NCBI GenBank assembly: GCA_033344795.1
Contig: JAWPMS010000001.1
Coordinates: 3,906,001 to 3,970,000 of the forward strand
Reading direction: 5' to 3'
Length of the DNA stretch: 64,000 bases
From: SHLQ01 sp033344795
GTDB lineage: Bacteria > Actinomycetota > Acidimicrobiia > Acidimicrobiales > SHLQ01
Shown: in pieces, positions 9,144 to 17,572 of the stretch
Position numbering within the stretch: the first letter of the stretch is position 1
Layout: every line of letters begins with the position of its first letter
Notes under the pieces: model-generated
Told to the model about the DNA's origin: nothing
Seen by the model: only the letters and a program-made list of their open reading frames with translations
Database searches by the model: none
Program-made: the position numbers and the translations under genes

Positions 9144-10739
9144 CTAGAAGGTGCGACGGTGGGGGCGAATTGCGCGGAGGCTGCGGCGAGGTGCGGCAAA
9201 CATCAACAGCACCGCAAACAGTTCGAGCCGACCAGCGAGCATGAGAAACGCCAGGACGAGACGTGCCGGCGTGGGAAACGAAAGGAAGGTCGAAGTCGGT
9301 CCCGCGTCGCCGTATGCAGGACCCATGTTCCCAAGGGAACCGATGACCCCGGCCAGCGACGCTTCGGTCTCTCCCCCGAGCGCCGTCACGACCAGGAACC
9401 CTCCGACGATGAGCGCCACGTACGCCATCGTGAACAACGCCACTTGGCTGACGACCTTTTCTGACACCACGTCTTTTCCGAGTTTCACCGGCACGATGGC
9501 CCGAGGCTGCCGGGCGACGGCGATCGTTCGGTGAGAAATCGCCGCAAGTACCCGGCAACGGATGACCTTCGCGCCTCCCGCCGTCGACCCCGACATCCCC
9601 CCGACGAACATCAAGAGCAGCAGGATCACCAATGGCGTCGACGACCACAAGACGATGTCTCCGGCAGAGCCGCTGCCTTGCGCATTGCCGAAGCCGGTGC
9701 TCGTCGCCAGGCTCACCACGTTGAACGCACCGACACGAAGTGCGGTCCAGAACCCTCCGACCTCATCTCCAAGCGTGAGGATCGCTGTGACCACGACGGT
9801 CGCCAACACGACGATCGTGATGTAACTGCGAAATTCATGATCCTCGGCATACACCCGCCGGTTCTTCGTGAGGAACAGCCAGTGCAACGCCCAATTGCTG
9901 CCGCCGAAGAGCATGGCGATCATGGCCACAACTTCGATCGTCACGCTGTCGAACTCGCCCAACGAATCGTTGTAGATCGAGAACCCGCCGGTCGCCGCCG
10001 TCGTCAGCGAGTGCGCAAATCCCTCGTACGCAGACATGCCAGCCAGCATGAACCCGACCGCCATCACGAGCGTGCCGCCGACATACAACTTCCACAGGAT
10101 CTTCGCGGTGTCAGCGGCCCGTGGGGCGAGACGATCCGACGTCGGTCCGGGAGCCTCGGCTCCCATGAAACCGAGAGCTCGCGAACCCAACGTCGGCAGG
10201 ACGGTGATGACGAGCTGCACAAAGCCCATCCCGCCGTACCACTGCGTCAACTGTCGGTAGAAGAGGACGCCCTTTCCTACAACCGGATCGGGTTCTCCGA
10301 TGTCGGGAAGCGTGGTCAACACCGTCGAACCGGTGCACGTGTAGCCAGAGACCGATTCGAAGATGGCGTCGGCAATCTCGACCCACCTACTCACGCCCTC
10401 GCGTTCGAACGTTCGGGCCAGCACGAACGGCAGGGCGCCGAGCACTGAAATCAGCAACCAGCTCCACGCGACCGAAGCAAAGATCGTGCGGATCGCCAGA
10501 TCTCCGAGACGCGTCCCAGACCAGAGCACTCCACCGAGTGCGGCGAAGATCACGGCGCAAAACAGCAGCGTCCAACCCGCATCTCCACCACCCGCGAATT
10601 CGACTCCAGCGCTCAGCACGAGACCAGGCGACACGACGAGCAACGCAAGACCGCTGATGTGCGCCACCGTCGACGGCAGTCGACGCGAGGGTGGGGTGAA
10701 CCCTTGCTGACCTCGCGGAACCGATCGTCGCTCAAGCAT
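9144..10739 (-). CDS. Trk/Ktr potassium uptake membrane subunit (paralogue 1)
   Basis: A 531-residue polytopic membrane protein of the TrkH/KtrB superfamily, which conducts K+ through four membrane-pore-membrane repeats. The pore-loop glycines can be followed: 'YTCTGSTVLTTL', 'TTAATGGFSIYND', 'SLATSTGFGNAQG' and 'GGMSGSTAGGAKV'. Its ATG overlaps the preceding gene's stop in TGATG at 10737-10741. It is the last gene of a trkA-trkH-trkH operon. It has an N-terminal extension and a basic C-terminus (RRSLRAIRPHRR). Whether it pairs with the same TrkA as its neighbour is inferred from the operon. Confidence 0.92.
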   Translation of the reverse strand: MLERRSVPRGQQGFTPPSRRLPSTVAHISGLALLVVSPGLVLSAGVEFAGGGDAGWTLLFCAVIFAALGGVLWSGTRLGDLAIRTIFASVAWSWLLISVLGALPFVLARTFEREGVSRWVEIADAIFESVSGYTCTGSTVLTTLPDIGEPDPVVGKGVLFYRQLTQWYGGMGFVQLVITVLPTLGSRALGFMGAEAPGPTSDRLAPRAADTAKILWKLYVGGTLVMAVGFMLAGMSAYEGFAHSLTTAATGGFSIYNDSLGEFDSVTIEVVAMIAMLFGGSNWALHWLFLTKNRRVYAEDHEFRSYITIVVLATVVVTAILTLGDEVGGFWTALRVGAFNVVSLATSTGFGNAQGSGSAGDIVLWSSTPLVILLLLMFVGGMSGSTAGGAKVIRCRVLAAISHRTIAVARQPRAIVPVKLGKDVVSEKVVSQVALFTMAYVALIVGGFLVVTALGGETEASLAGVIGSLGNMGPAYGDAGPTSTFLSFPTPARLVLAFLMLAGRLELFAVLLMFAAPRRSLRAIRPHRRTF

Positions 10740-12229
10740 CAGGCACCGTCACCAATCGCTTGACCTGGCCGGAGACGGCCCAACCAACGACCCAAACCGG
10801 CCATCGTCAGCAGTACGGGGTAGATCGACAAGCGGCCGAGGAGCATGCCAAACGACGCGATCGACTCGGTCCAACCAGAGAGCGCGACATGGCTTTGGAG
10901 CTCATCACCATTGACGAGAACCCCGATGTTGGAGACCAGTCCAACCGCAAACGAGGTGGTGGCGATGATGTCGAGTTCGTTGGCGTAGAGGAGTGCGGCG
11001 ACTCCTGCCAAGGTGAACGCGTGCATCCAGAGGTACCCATAGGTGAGCCCCAGCGAGGACTCCTTCACCGCCACTCCGTCCACGCGGATGATGCCCACTC
11101 GCGTTGGGTTGAGCAGTTGTTGCAGACTTCGTCGAACTTCCAAGGCGATTCGTGAGACCCGCGCGAGTCGGAAACCGCTACCCACGGAGCCGCTCATCGC
11201 ACCGATGCCTCCGGCCACGAGGAGGACCGAGCGGGTCAGATCGGTTCCTGCAGCCCAATTCGCCGAGCGGAGCCCGGTCGTGGAGAGCATCGAAGAGATA
11301 GCCACGGCCGAATCTGAGGAGTTGAGATTCGATCCGCCGAAGCGAATGATGGCGAAACCGAGTAGCAACAGCGAGACGTAGAGACGCAGCTCGGTGCTTC
11401 GCCATACGGGCTTGAACCTGCCCCGAAAAGCCCACCACACGACCATCAAGTTTCCGCCTGCGGCAACCATGCCGGCGGTGGCGATCCATTCGATCGCCTG
11501 ACTGTCGAAGTGGCCAATGGAATCCGCATGGTTCGCCATCCCGCCCGTCGATGCCGTCGAGAGCGCGTAGGTCACGCCGTCGAACAGGGGCATCCCCGCC
11601 AGCAGGTAACCGACACCCAACGAGACCGTCAGCAACAGGTACAGGCCAATGATGTTGCGCAGCGCCTTGCGAAGCGTCGTGACGAGCTGTTCACTCCCCC
11701 GTAGTTGCCGCTGCGGAAGCAGCTCCGCTCCGGCTACGGCCGCAGGAAGCACGCCCATTCCGGCAAGCAGCACTCCCAGCCCCATCGCCCACGGCAGTGA
11801 GGCGCGCAAGAACAGCAATGATCGCGAGAGTTCGGCGGGCTCCTCGACCGTGGTGTAACCCGTCGTGGTAGAGGCGCTGACCGCCTCGAACAGCGCGTCC
11901 AAGGGGGTATCGAGCTCACCCGAGAGCCAGAACGCCACGATCGCCACCGCAGTCATGGCGGTCCACCCGGCGACGAACATCGACATCGCCGCCGTCCGCG
12001 AAATCTTCACCCGAGCCTGCAGGCGAGTGATGGCGAGTCCGACGATGATCGAGGCGATTCCCAGGACCAGTTCCGCAACTCGTGCACCTGCGAACGCATC
12101 GGAATCTGCGACCAGCCCCACGAAAGCGGCCGCCGTCACACAGATGCCACCCGCGGCCATTCCAATACCGAAGGGCAGCGGAAGGACATGGGTCGTCCCC
12201 ATCCATCTCCGACTGCGAGATTGACTCAT
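10739..12229 (-). CDS. Trk/Ktr potassium uptake membrane subunit (paralogue 2)
   Basis: A 496-residue membrane protein of the TrkH/KtrB superfamily, divergent from the downstream paralogue. Pore-loop motifs are 'SASTTTGYTTVEE', 'STASTGGMANHAD', 'MLSTTGLRSAN' and 'IGAMSGSVGSGFRL'. About ten hydrophobic helices are seen. It lies between trkA and the other trkH with one-base TGATG overlaps at both junctions, so all three are probably translated in fixed order. It is unclear whether the two TrkH proteins form heterodimers or separate channels. Confidence 0.91.
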   Translation of the reverse strand: MSQSRSRRWMGTTHVLPLPFGIGMAAGGICVTAAAFVGLVADSDAFAGARVAELVLGIASIIVGLAITRLQARVKISRTAAMSMFVAGWTAMTAVAIVAFWLSGELDTPLDALFEAVSASTTTGYTTVEEPAELSRSLLFLRASLPWAMGLGVLLAGMGVLPAAVAGAELLPQRQLRGSEQLVTTLRKALRNIIGLYLLLTVSLGVGYLLAGMPLFDGVTYALSTASTGGMANHADSIGHFDSQAIEWIATAGMVAAGGNLMVVWWAFRGRFKPVWRSTELRLYVSLLLLGFAIIRFGGSNLNSSDSAVAISSMLSTTGLRSANWAAGTDLTRSVLLVAGGIGAMSGSVGSGFRLARVSRIALEVRRSLQQLLNPTRVGIIRVDGVAVKESSLGLTYGYLWMHAFTLAGVAALLYANELDIIATTSFAVGLVSNIGVLVNGDELQSHVALSGWTESIASFGMLLGRLSIYPVLLTMAGLGRWLGRLRPGQAIGDGA

Positions 12230-13572
12230 CAGTCGAGCGTTCTGGCTACCAGATCGACCGACTCGGGCTCTGCGATGACGATCACGTGATCACCCTTTCG
12301 CAACGTCGTGCGTCCGCGAGCGATCTGGGATCGACCATCGCGCACGATCGCCGAGATCAACACGTCGCGCGGCAGTCGAAGCTCTGCGATCGTCTGCCCA
12401 TCGGCTGCGGACCCGCTGTGAATCTCGAACTCCAACAGCTCGACCTCGCCCTGGAGAAAAGTGGCTACCTGCGCAACGTCGCCTCGGACGAACCGAAGCA
12501 CACCATTGGCCGTGGCGGTTCGTGGGGACAGCGCAGCGTCGACACCGACTCGGTCGAGCAATGACAAGAAGTTGAGGCGATGCACCACGGCGATCGTCTC
12601 CGGTACGCCAGCGGCCTTCGCATACACCGATGCCAGCACGTTGGCATCGTCTTCTCCTGTCAGCGCAGCGACCAACTCGATGCGGGGCAGGTCAGCCTCG
12701 TCAAGCACATCGGAGTCGGTGATGTCGCCGTTGAGCACGCGGACGCCATCGAGTTGCTCGGCCAGCTCTCGCGCACGGTCTGGGTCCCGCTCGATCATCT
12801 GCACCCGCGCGCCGGTGTGCCGAAGCTTGTCGGCGACAAGTGTGGCCGTCCGACCACCCCCGAGTAGCAGGATCTCTCGAGGAACATCACGGGCAAGTCC
12901 AAGGAGTTTGGCCACCGCACGCCGCGCCGATCGCTTGCAGACCACTCGGACGAGGTCGTGGGCTTCGATGGTGTAGTCGCCCCTCGGGATGACGGTCTCC
13001 TCGCCTCGTCGAATCGACGAGACGATGTAGTCCCATTCCGGTTCGTTCTCCACGCCGAGTTCGATCAACGACTTGCCGACGATCGGAGCATCCGGCGGGA
13101 TGCGTGCACCGATCATGAACACCTCGCCGTTGCCGAGCTTCGCGACTTCTGATGCCCCCGGCATCTCGATGAGCGACAACACCTCTTGCGCCGTCTCTTC
13201 ATCCGGGTCGATGAACAGGTCGGCCTTCGAGGCCCGTCGGATGCCTGCAGCGTCCTGTCCGCGGAGCTCTGGAGCCTCGAGTCGGACGATCGTTCGCGGC
13301 ACATCAGCCTGCTTGGCGAGCATCGAAGCGATGAGGTTGACCTCGTCGCTCTTGGTGACAGCGACGAGCAGGTCTGCGGCTTCGACGCCTGCTTGGGCAA
13401 GCACGGAGGGGTGGGTGCCCGATCCGGTCAGCACCTCGACGTCGACGGTCTCGGCAAGGTGTGCCGCCCTTTTGGCATCGCGCTCGATCACATAGACATC
13501 GATGCCTTCTTTGCTCAACCGGTCGGCGATGTAGGAACCAACCTCGCCAGCGCCGATGACGATCACACGCAT
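12229..13572 (-). CDS. trkA: Trk system regulatory subunit TrkA
   Basis: A 447-residue cytosolic gating subunit with the duplicated architecture of full-length TrkA: RCK-N, RCK-C, RCK-N, RCK-C. The first nucleotide-binding Rossmann motif is 'VIGAGEVGSYIADRL' at residue 5 onward. The second is 'LLGGGRTATLVADKL' near 233. Both keep the glycine pattern expected for NAD(H)/ATP binding. It is the promoter-proximal gene of the operon. The start ATG at 13572 leaves a short gap to the upstream cyclo-ligase gene on the same strand. Confidence 0.95.
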   Translation of the reverse strand: MRVIVIGAGEVGSYIADRLSKEGIDVYVIERDAKRAAHLAETVDVEVLTGSGTHPSVLAQAGVEAADLLVAVTKSDEVNLIASMLAKQADVPRTIVRLEAPELRGQDAAGIRRASKADLFIDPDEETAQEVLSLIEMPGASEVAKLGNGEVFMIGARIPPDAPIVGKSLIELGVENEPEWDYIVSSIRRGEETVIPRGDYTIEAHDLVRVVCKRSARRAVAKLLGLARDVPREILLLGGGRTATLVADKLRHTGARVQMIERDPDRARELAEQLDGVRVLNGDITDSDVLDEADLPRIELVAALTGEDDANVLASVYAKAAGVPETIAVVHRLNFLSLLDRVGVDAALSPRTATANGVLRFVRGDVAQVATFLQGEVELLEFEIHSGSAADGQTIAELRLPRDVLISAIVRDGRSQIARGRTTLRKGDHVIVIAEPESVDLVARTLD

Positions 13573-13635
13573 GTGGTGTGCCCTTCGCTCGGCATAGCCG
13601 ATCCCTGGCGGGGTACGACCGGCGGTTGCACGGTG

Positions 13636-14214
13636 TCAATTCGAGACATGGATGACCTTCGCAGGGGTGATGATCTCGTGCATTGCCACGTCCCATGGCT
13701 CCGGAGCCGGAAGTCGCACAACTTGAAGGTCGTGAGCGATTCCGAGGCGACGAGGGTCGTGGGGTCTGGCAGCACAGCGAGCGAAGAACCGATCGTAGTA
13801 GCCCGCGCCGTGGCCGATGCGCGATCCATCGGCACCGAAGCCAACTCCTGGCACGAGCACCGTGTCGATCGTCTCGATATCCACGCGTTCGGTCTGCGGC
13901 TCTCCAATGCCATACGGACCGGCAACCAGGGCATCCCCTGGTGCCCAGGGGCAGAAGTCCATCGAGAAGTCGGGTCCGCACACGGGGAGCACGATCTCGT
14001 GGCCTCGTTCGACGAGCGCATCGAGGGCTGGACCGAGATCGAGTTCGCCGCTATATGCGAGGTATGCGGCGACTCGGCCTGTCGTCGACCGTGCCTCGAC
14101 GCTGGCAACGATCTTCGACGCGATCATGCGCGCTGCCTGCTCCTGAGCCGGCCCATCCAGCTCACGTCGTGCCAGAAGTAATCGGCGTCGCATCTCTGAT
14201 CGGCTATCGTTCAC
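13636..14214 (-). CDS. 5-formyltetrahydrofolate cyclo-ligase
   Basis: Converts 5-formyl-THF to 5,10-methenyl-THF using ATP, returning folate to the one-carbon pool. The family signatures are the N-terminal basic helix 'MRRRLLLARREL', the 'LVPGVGFGADGSRIGHGAGYYDR' region (positions about 13790-13860) and a C-terminal 'HEIITPAKV'. The start is uncertain. The frame is open to 14274, but the GTG at 14214 gives 192 residues, close to the family norm. An internal ATG at 14193 is another option. It lies upstream of trkA on the same strand, 63 bases away, with no functional link apparent. Confidence 0.9.
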   Translation of the reverse strand: MNDSRSEMRRRLLLARRELDGPAQEQAARMIASKIVASVEARSTTGRVAAYLAYSGELDLGPALDALVERGHEIVLPVCGPDFSMDFCPWAPGDALVAGPYGIGEPQTERVDIETIDTVLVPGVGFGADGSRIGHGAGYYDRFFARCAARPHDPRRLGIAHDLQVVRLPAPEPWDVAMHEIITPAKVIHVSN

Positions 14215-14291
14215 TGGTCTCGCTTTCGAGGGAGTGCCCAACGGCACAGGTACCGATGCGGGGCACAAGCCCAATCTCTGGGAAAATTAGC

Positions 14292-14315
14292 GGTCGCGCA
14301 CGATATGGCGCGACC
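14292..14315 (+). promoter_or_regulatory. Hairpin in the 5' leader of the pyrophosphatase gene
   Basis: GGTCGCGC at 14292-14299 and GCGCGACC at 14308-14315 form an 8-bp stem with an 8-base loop, 22 bases before the hppA start. The position suggests an mRNA leader structure or a protein-binding palindrome. No function is known to me. Confidence 0.45.
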
Positions 14316-14336
14316 TAGAGCACGGAGAAACGAACC

Positions 14337-16430
14337 TTGGAAGCAATACCGTACCTGGCGCTCGTGTCGGCTTTGGCCGCACTTGGACTCGCAGGCTTCT
14401 TCTACACCACCGTCAAGGCCGCAAGCCCCGGTGACGACCGCATGGTCTTCCTCATGACCGAGATCCAGAAGGGGGCGCGGGCGTTCCTGAAAGAGGAATA
14501 CACCTGGGTATCCGGATTCGCCGCGGTGATGGCCATCCTCATCGCCATCGTGATCGCTCCACTGGGGGCTGTTTCCTACCTGCTCGGAGCCCTACTGTCG
14601 GCTGGCGCCGGCTACGTCGGCATGACCGTGGCCACCATGGCGAACGCTCGCACCACCGAGGCAGCGAAGGAAGGGCCAGGCAAGGCGCTACCGATCGCAT
14701 TCCGCGGCGGCGCGGTCATGGGCTTCTCCGTTGCCGGCCTCGCACTGGGCGGCCTGATGGTGGTGTACATCCTCTTCGTCCTCGTGCTCGAGGTCGACGA
14801 TGCATTCGAAGTCGTCACGGCGTACGGCCTGGGCGCATCGACGATTGCACTGTTCAGTCGTGTCGGCGGTGGCATCTTCACGAAGGCAGCCGACGTTGGC
14901 GCCGACCTCGTGGGCAAGGTCGAGGCCGGAATTCCCGAAGATGACCCCCGCAACCCGGCGACCATCGCAGACAACGTCGGCGACAACGTGGGCGACGTCG
15001 CAGGTATGGGCGCCGACCTCTTCGAGTCCTACGCCGGATCGATCATCGCACCGATTTCGCTCGTCGCATTCGCCTTGGCGCTCAGCGCCGAAGAGGCCAC
15101 CCAGGGCACAACCATCTCGTTGTTGATGTTCCCCGTCGCAGTTGCCTTCATCGGCATGGTCGCGTCCATCGTTGGTTCCTTCATGATCAAGGGTGGCGAG
15201 AGCACAGACTCCAAGGCACTCTCGAAGGCGCTCCACATGGGCACGAACGTCGCCATGGGCCTGACCACGGTCGCAACCCTCGGTATTGCGTTCTGGATGT
15301 TCGGTGACAACGACGCATTCGACAACCCATTGGGCCTCGCAATCGCCGTTATCGGCGGACTCATCGCCGGTTGGGCGCTCGGTAAGACTGCCGAGTACTA
15401 CACCTCCGACCACTTCGGACCGGTCAAGAAAATTGCTGCGCAAACCGAGACGGGTCCGGCCACCACGATCCTCAGCGGAATCTCGGCCGGTATGGTTTCG
15501 GTCGCCGCCTCGGTTGCACTGATCCTGGCCGGTGTCGGCATTGCATTCTTCGGCGGCGAGCTCGCCTTTGACAGCATTGGCCAACTCGACGGCGGCATCT
15601 ACGGCATTGCCGTTGCCGCGATCGGCATGCTCGCAACCACCGGCGTCGTCGTATCGGTCGATGCCTACGGACCAATCGCCGACAACGCTGGCGGAATCGC
15701 GGAAATGGCCAATCTCGATCCTTCGGTCCGTGAGGTCACCGATGCGTTGGATTCGCTGGGCAACACGACCGCCGCAGTGGCCAAGGGGTTTGCCGTTGGT
15801 TCGGCCGCCCTCACCGCACTCGCACTCTTCAAGAGCTTCGAGTTCGCGATCATCCAGGCTGGCGGCTCACTGAGCCTCGACGTCGGCAGCGTCGACGTAT
15901 TTTCTGGTCTCTTCATCGGTGCCGCACTTCCGTTCTTGTTTGCGGCGCTCACGATCGATGCCGTCGGACGCGCTGCAGCGGAGATGATCGAAGAAGTTCG
16001 CCGCCAGTTCCGGGAGATCCCAGGCCTTCGCGAAGGCAAGGAGGGTGTCATTCCCGATTCGGCACGATGTGTCGAAATCTCGACCAAGGCGTCGCTCAAG
16101 GAAATGGTCATCCCGGGTGCGCTCGCGGTGGTTGTTCCTCTCATCGTCGGCTTCATCGATGTCGACGCTCTCGGCGGAATGCTCGCCGGTGCACTCGTCA
16201 CCGGTTTCGCACTCGCAATCTTCATGGCCAACGCCGGCGGAGCGTGGGACAACGCCAAGAAGTACATCGAAGCCGGTTCACATGGCGGCAAGGGTTCCGA
16301 CAATCACAAGGCCGCCGTGGTCGGCGACACCGTGGGCGATCCGTTCAAGGACACATCTGGCCCAGCCATGAACATCCTCTTGAAGGTCATGACGATCGTG
16401 AGCCTCGTGTTCGCAAGCGCATTCGTCTAA
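14337..16430 (+). CDS. hppA: Membrane-bound proton/sodium-translocating pyrophosphatase
   Basis: A 697-residue membrane protein with about 16 helices that couples PPi hydrolysis to ion pumping. The pyrophosphate-binding signature 'DVGADLVGKVEAG' and the paired 'DNVGDNVGDVAGMGADL' acidic motif are intact, as is the C-terminal 'AVVGDTVGDPFKDTSGP'. In the K+-discriminating segment it reads 'GNTTAAVAKGFAVGSA'. The Ala in place of Lys after NTT is the mark of the K+-dependent subfamily. It starts with TTG at 14337, preceded by GGAG. A strong terminator follows the stop. H+ versus Na+ specificity cannot be decided here. Confidence 0.95.
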   Translation: MEAIPYLALVSALAALGLAGFFYTTVKAASPGDDRMVFLMTEIQKGARAFLKEEYTWVSGFAAVMAILIAIVIAPLGAVSYLLGALLSAGAGYVGMTVATMANARTTEAAKEGPGKALPIAFRGGAVMGFSVAGLALGGLMVVYILFVLVLEVDDAFEVVTAYGLGASTIALFSRVGGGIFTKAADVGADLVGKVEAGIPEDDPRNPATIADNVGDNVGDVAGMGADLFESYAGSIIAPISLVAFALALSAEEATQGTTISLLMFPVAVAFIGMVASIVGSFMIKGGESTDSKALSKALHMGTNVAMGLTTVATLGIAFWMFGDNDAFDNPLGLAIAVIGGLIAGWALGKTAEYYTSDHFGPVKKIAAQTETGPATTILSGISAGMVSVAASVALILAGVGIAFFGGELAFDSIGQLDGGIYGIAVAAIGMLATTGVVVSVDAYGPIADNAGGIAEMANLDPSVREVTDALDSLGNTTAAVAKGFAVGSAALTALALFKSFEFAIIQAGGSLSLDVGSVDVFSGLFIGAALPFLFAALTIDAVGRAAAEMIEEVRRQFREIPGLREGKEGVIPDSARCVEISTKASLKEMVIPGALAVVVPLIVGFIDVDALGGMLAGALVTGFALAIFMANAGGAWDNAKKYIEAGSHGGKGSDNHKAAVVGDTVGDPFKDTSGPAMNILLKVMTIVSLVFASAFV

Positions 16431-16450
16431 CCATCGCAGAACCGTTCGCT

Positions 16451-16491
16451 GAAGAGCCCCCGCCACGCTGGCGGGGGCTCTTCACGTTTTT
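16451..16491 (+). terminator. Rho-independent terminator of hppA
   Basis: A perfect 14-bp stem (16451-16464 paired with 16470-16483), a 5-base loop and a T-run at 16487-16491 follow the hppA stop by 20 bases. The A-rich mirror side is weak, so it mainly serves the plus strand. It may also block antisense transcripts into the minus-strand gene ending at 16508. Confidence 0.93.
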
Positions 16492-16507
16492 CGGTCGTTG
16501 GCTCGGT

Positions 16508-16924
16508 CTATGCCGATGCAAGCTCCCGAAAGGCTTCGAAGACCTCGGCGGTGGAATCGCTTTGCGGGTCGAACAGCCCTTGGGCATTCGCGATCGCCAG
16601 AATGGCGTGCAACGCCTCGGGGCAGCCATCGGGCAGGATGAAACCAACGTCCTCGCAGAACTCGCTCACACCGCACCACAACAGCTCCTGCACGTGTGCT
16701 GCGGTGAAGGTGAGCGGCGAATCCGCGAGATCGACGTGGGCGGCCAGAACCGCACTGAGCGCTGCAGGCCGAACCGGCACACCGTTGGCCATGGACTCCA
16801 CGAGCACCCGGCGCCTCAGCATCCGAAGTTCCGCAGGGAGTTCAGCGGTGAGTGTTCGCCGGACGTGTGCATCGATGGCCACCGGTTCGGGGGAGGTCGG
16901 GGGATTCGGAGTGGAGTTCGACAT
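16508..16924 (-). CDS. Uncharacterised 138-residue protein
   Basis: I do not recognise a family. The product from the ATG at 16924 (MSNSTPNPP...) has a Pro/Ser-rich N-terminus. It then has a mainly helical body with 'AELRMLRRRVLVESMANG' and a Cys/Trp segment 'QELLWCGVSEFCEDVGF'. No membrane segment or signal peptide is seen. The coding strand is supported by the protein-like composition and by the terminator that separates it from hppA. The ribosome-binding site is weak, so the start may differ. Confidence 0.6.
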   Translation of the reverse strand: MSNSTPNPPTSPEPVAIDAHVRRTLTAELPAELRMLRRRVLVESMANGVPVRPAALSAVLAAHVDLADSPLTFTAAHVQELLWCGVSEFCEDVGFILPDGCPEALHAILAIANAQGLFDPQSDSTAEVFEAFRELASA

Positions 16925-17110
16925 AGCACGATCGTAGAGATGGCCTGTGACACGCTCCCCGCGTAGCAAATTCTGAGCATCTCACCACGCACCGTGAGGC
17001 CGTGAACAATCTCCAAGGAAAGGCCTTGAGTCTCATGGCGATGGGCCGATCGACCCAGTACCGGCCAGTTCCTTGGACGGACACTGAAATCGCACAGCAG
17101 AGGTTGACCG

Positions 17111-17572
17111 ATGAGTATCGAACGACAAGACATCGACGACATCGCCATCACCGGTGTTGGCGAACCCGTCTGGTTCACTGCGCTCGTGCGCGAGACCGCA
17201 GAGCTCGATCGGACCGGCGTCGGCGCCGCAGTTCTCTCGTTGCGTCTCACGGCCGAGGGCGAAACAAGCCGGAACGCCACACAAGTACGTCACCTGCTGC
17301 GCAGACTTCTCCGCTCCACCGACCGGGTGGGACAACTATCGCCGACCGTTTTCTCCGTGTTGTTAGCCCCGCTTGACTCGATCGCCGACACGGCCTCGCA
17401 GATCCACGCGCTGACCACGGCGCTCAGCGATGCTGGCCTCACCGCTTCGGCCGGTTTCGCACATCGACGAGACAGCGAATCGCTTCTCGACACGTGGGCG
17501 CGAGCTGACGCACAGTCCGATCGCGCCGCGTATCGCGCCGAACACCACGAGGGTCTCCGACTCGACGAATGA
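17111..17572 (+). CDS. Degenerate GGDEF-like protein
   Basis: A 153-residue soluble protein. Its pattern follows a GGDEF domain: 'GVGAAVLSLRL' for the first beta strand, then 'HLLRRLLRSTDRVGQLSP' leading to the active-site hairpin, then 'TVFSVLLAP' and 'LTASAGFAHR' for the later strands. The GGDEF signature itself is replaced by 'LSPTVFSVL', so diguanylate cyclase activity is not expected. It has no N-terminal sensor. Its stop overlaps the ATG of a GGDEF-EAL gene in ATGA. A role as a regulatory or dimerisation partner of that protein is inferred. The fold call rests on pattern only. Confidence 0.7.
   Translation: MSIERQDIDDIAITGVGEPVWFTALVRETAELDRTGVGAAVLSLRLTAEGETSRNATQVRHLLRRLLRSTDRVGQLSPTVFSVLLAPLDSIADTASQIHALTTALSDAGLTASAGFAHRRDSESLLDTWARADAQSDRAAYRAEHHEGLRLDE

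Noticed and set aside
13186..14181. Plus-strand open frame of 331 codons across trkA and the cyclo-ligase gene
   Set aside because: Antisense to two well-identified genes and without recognisable domains.
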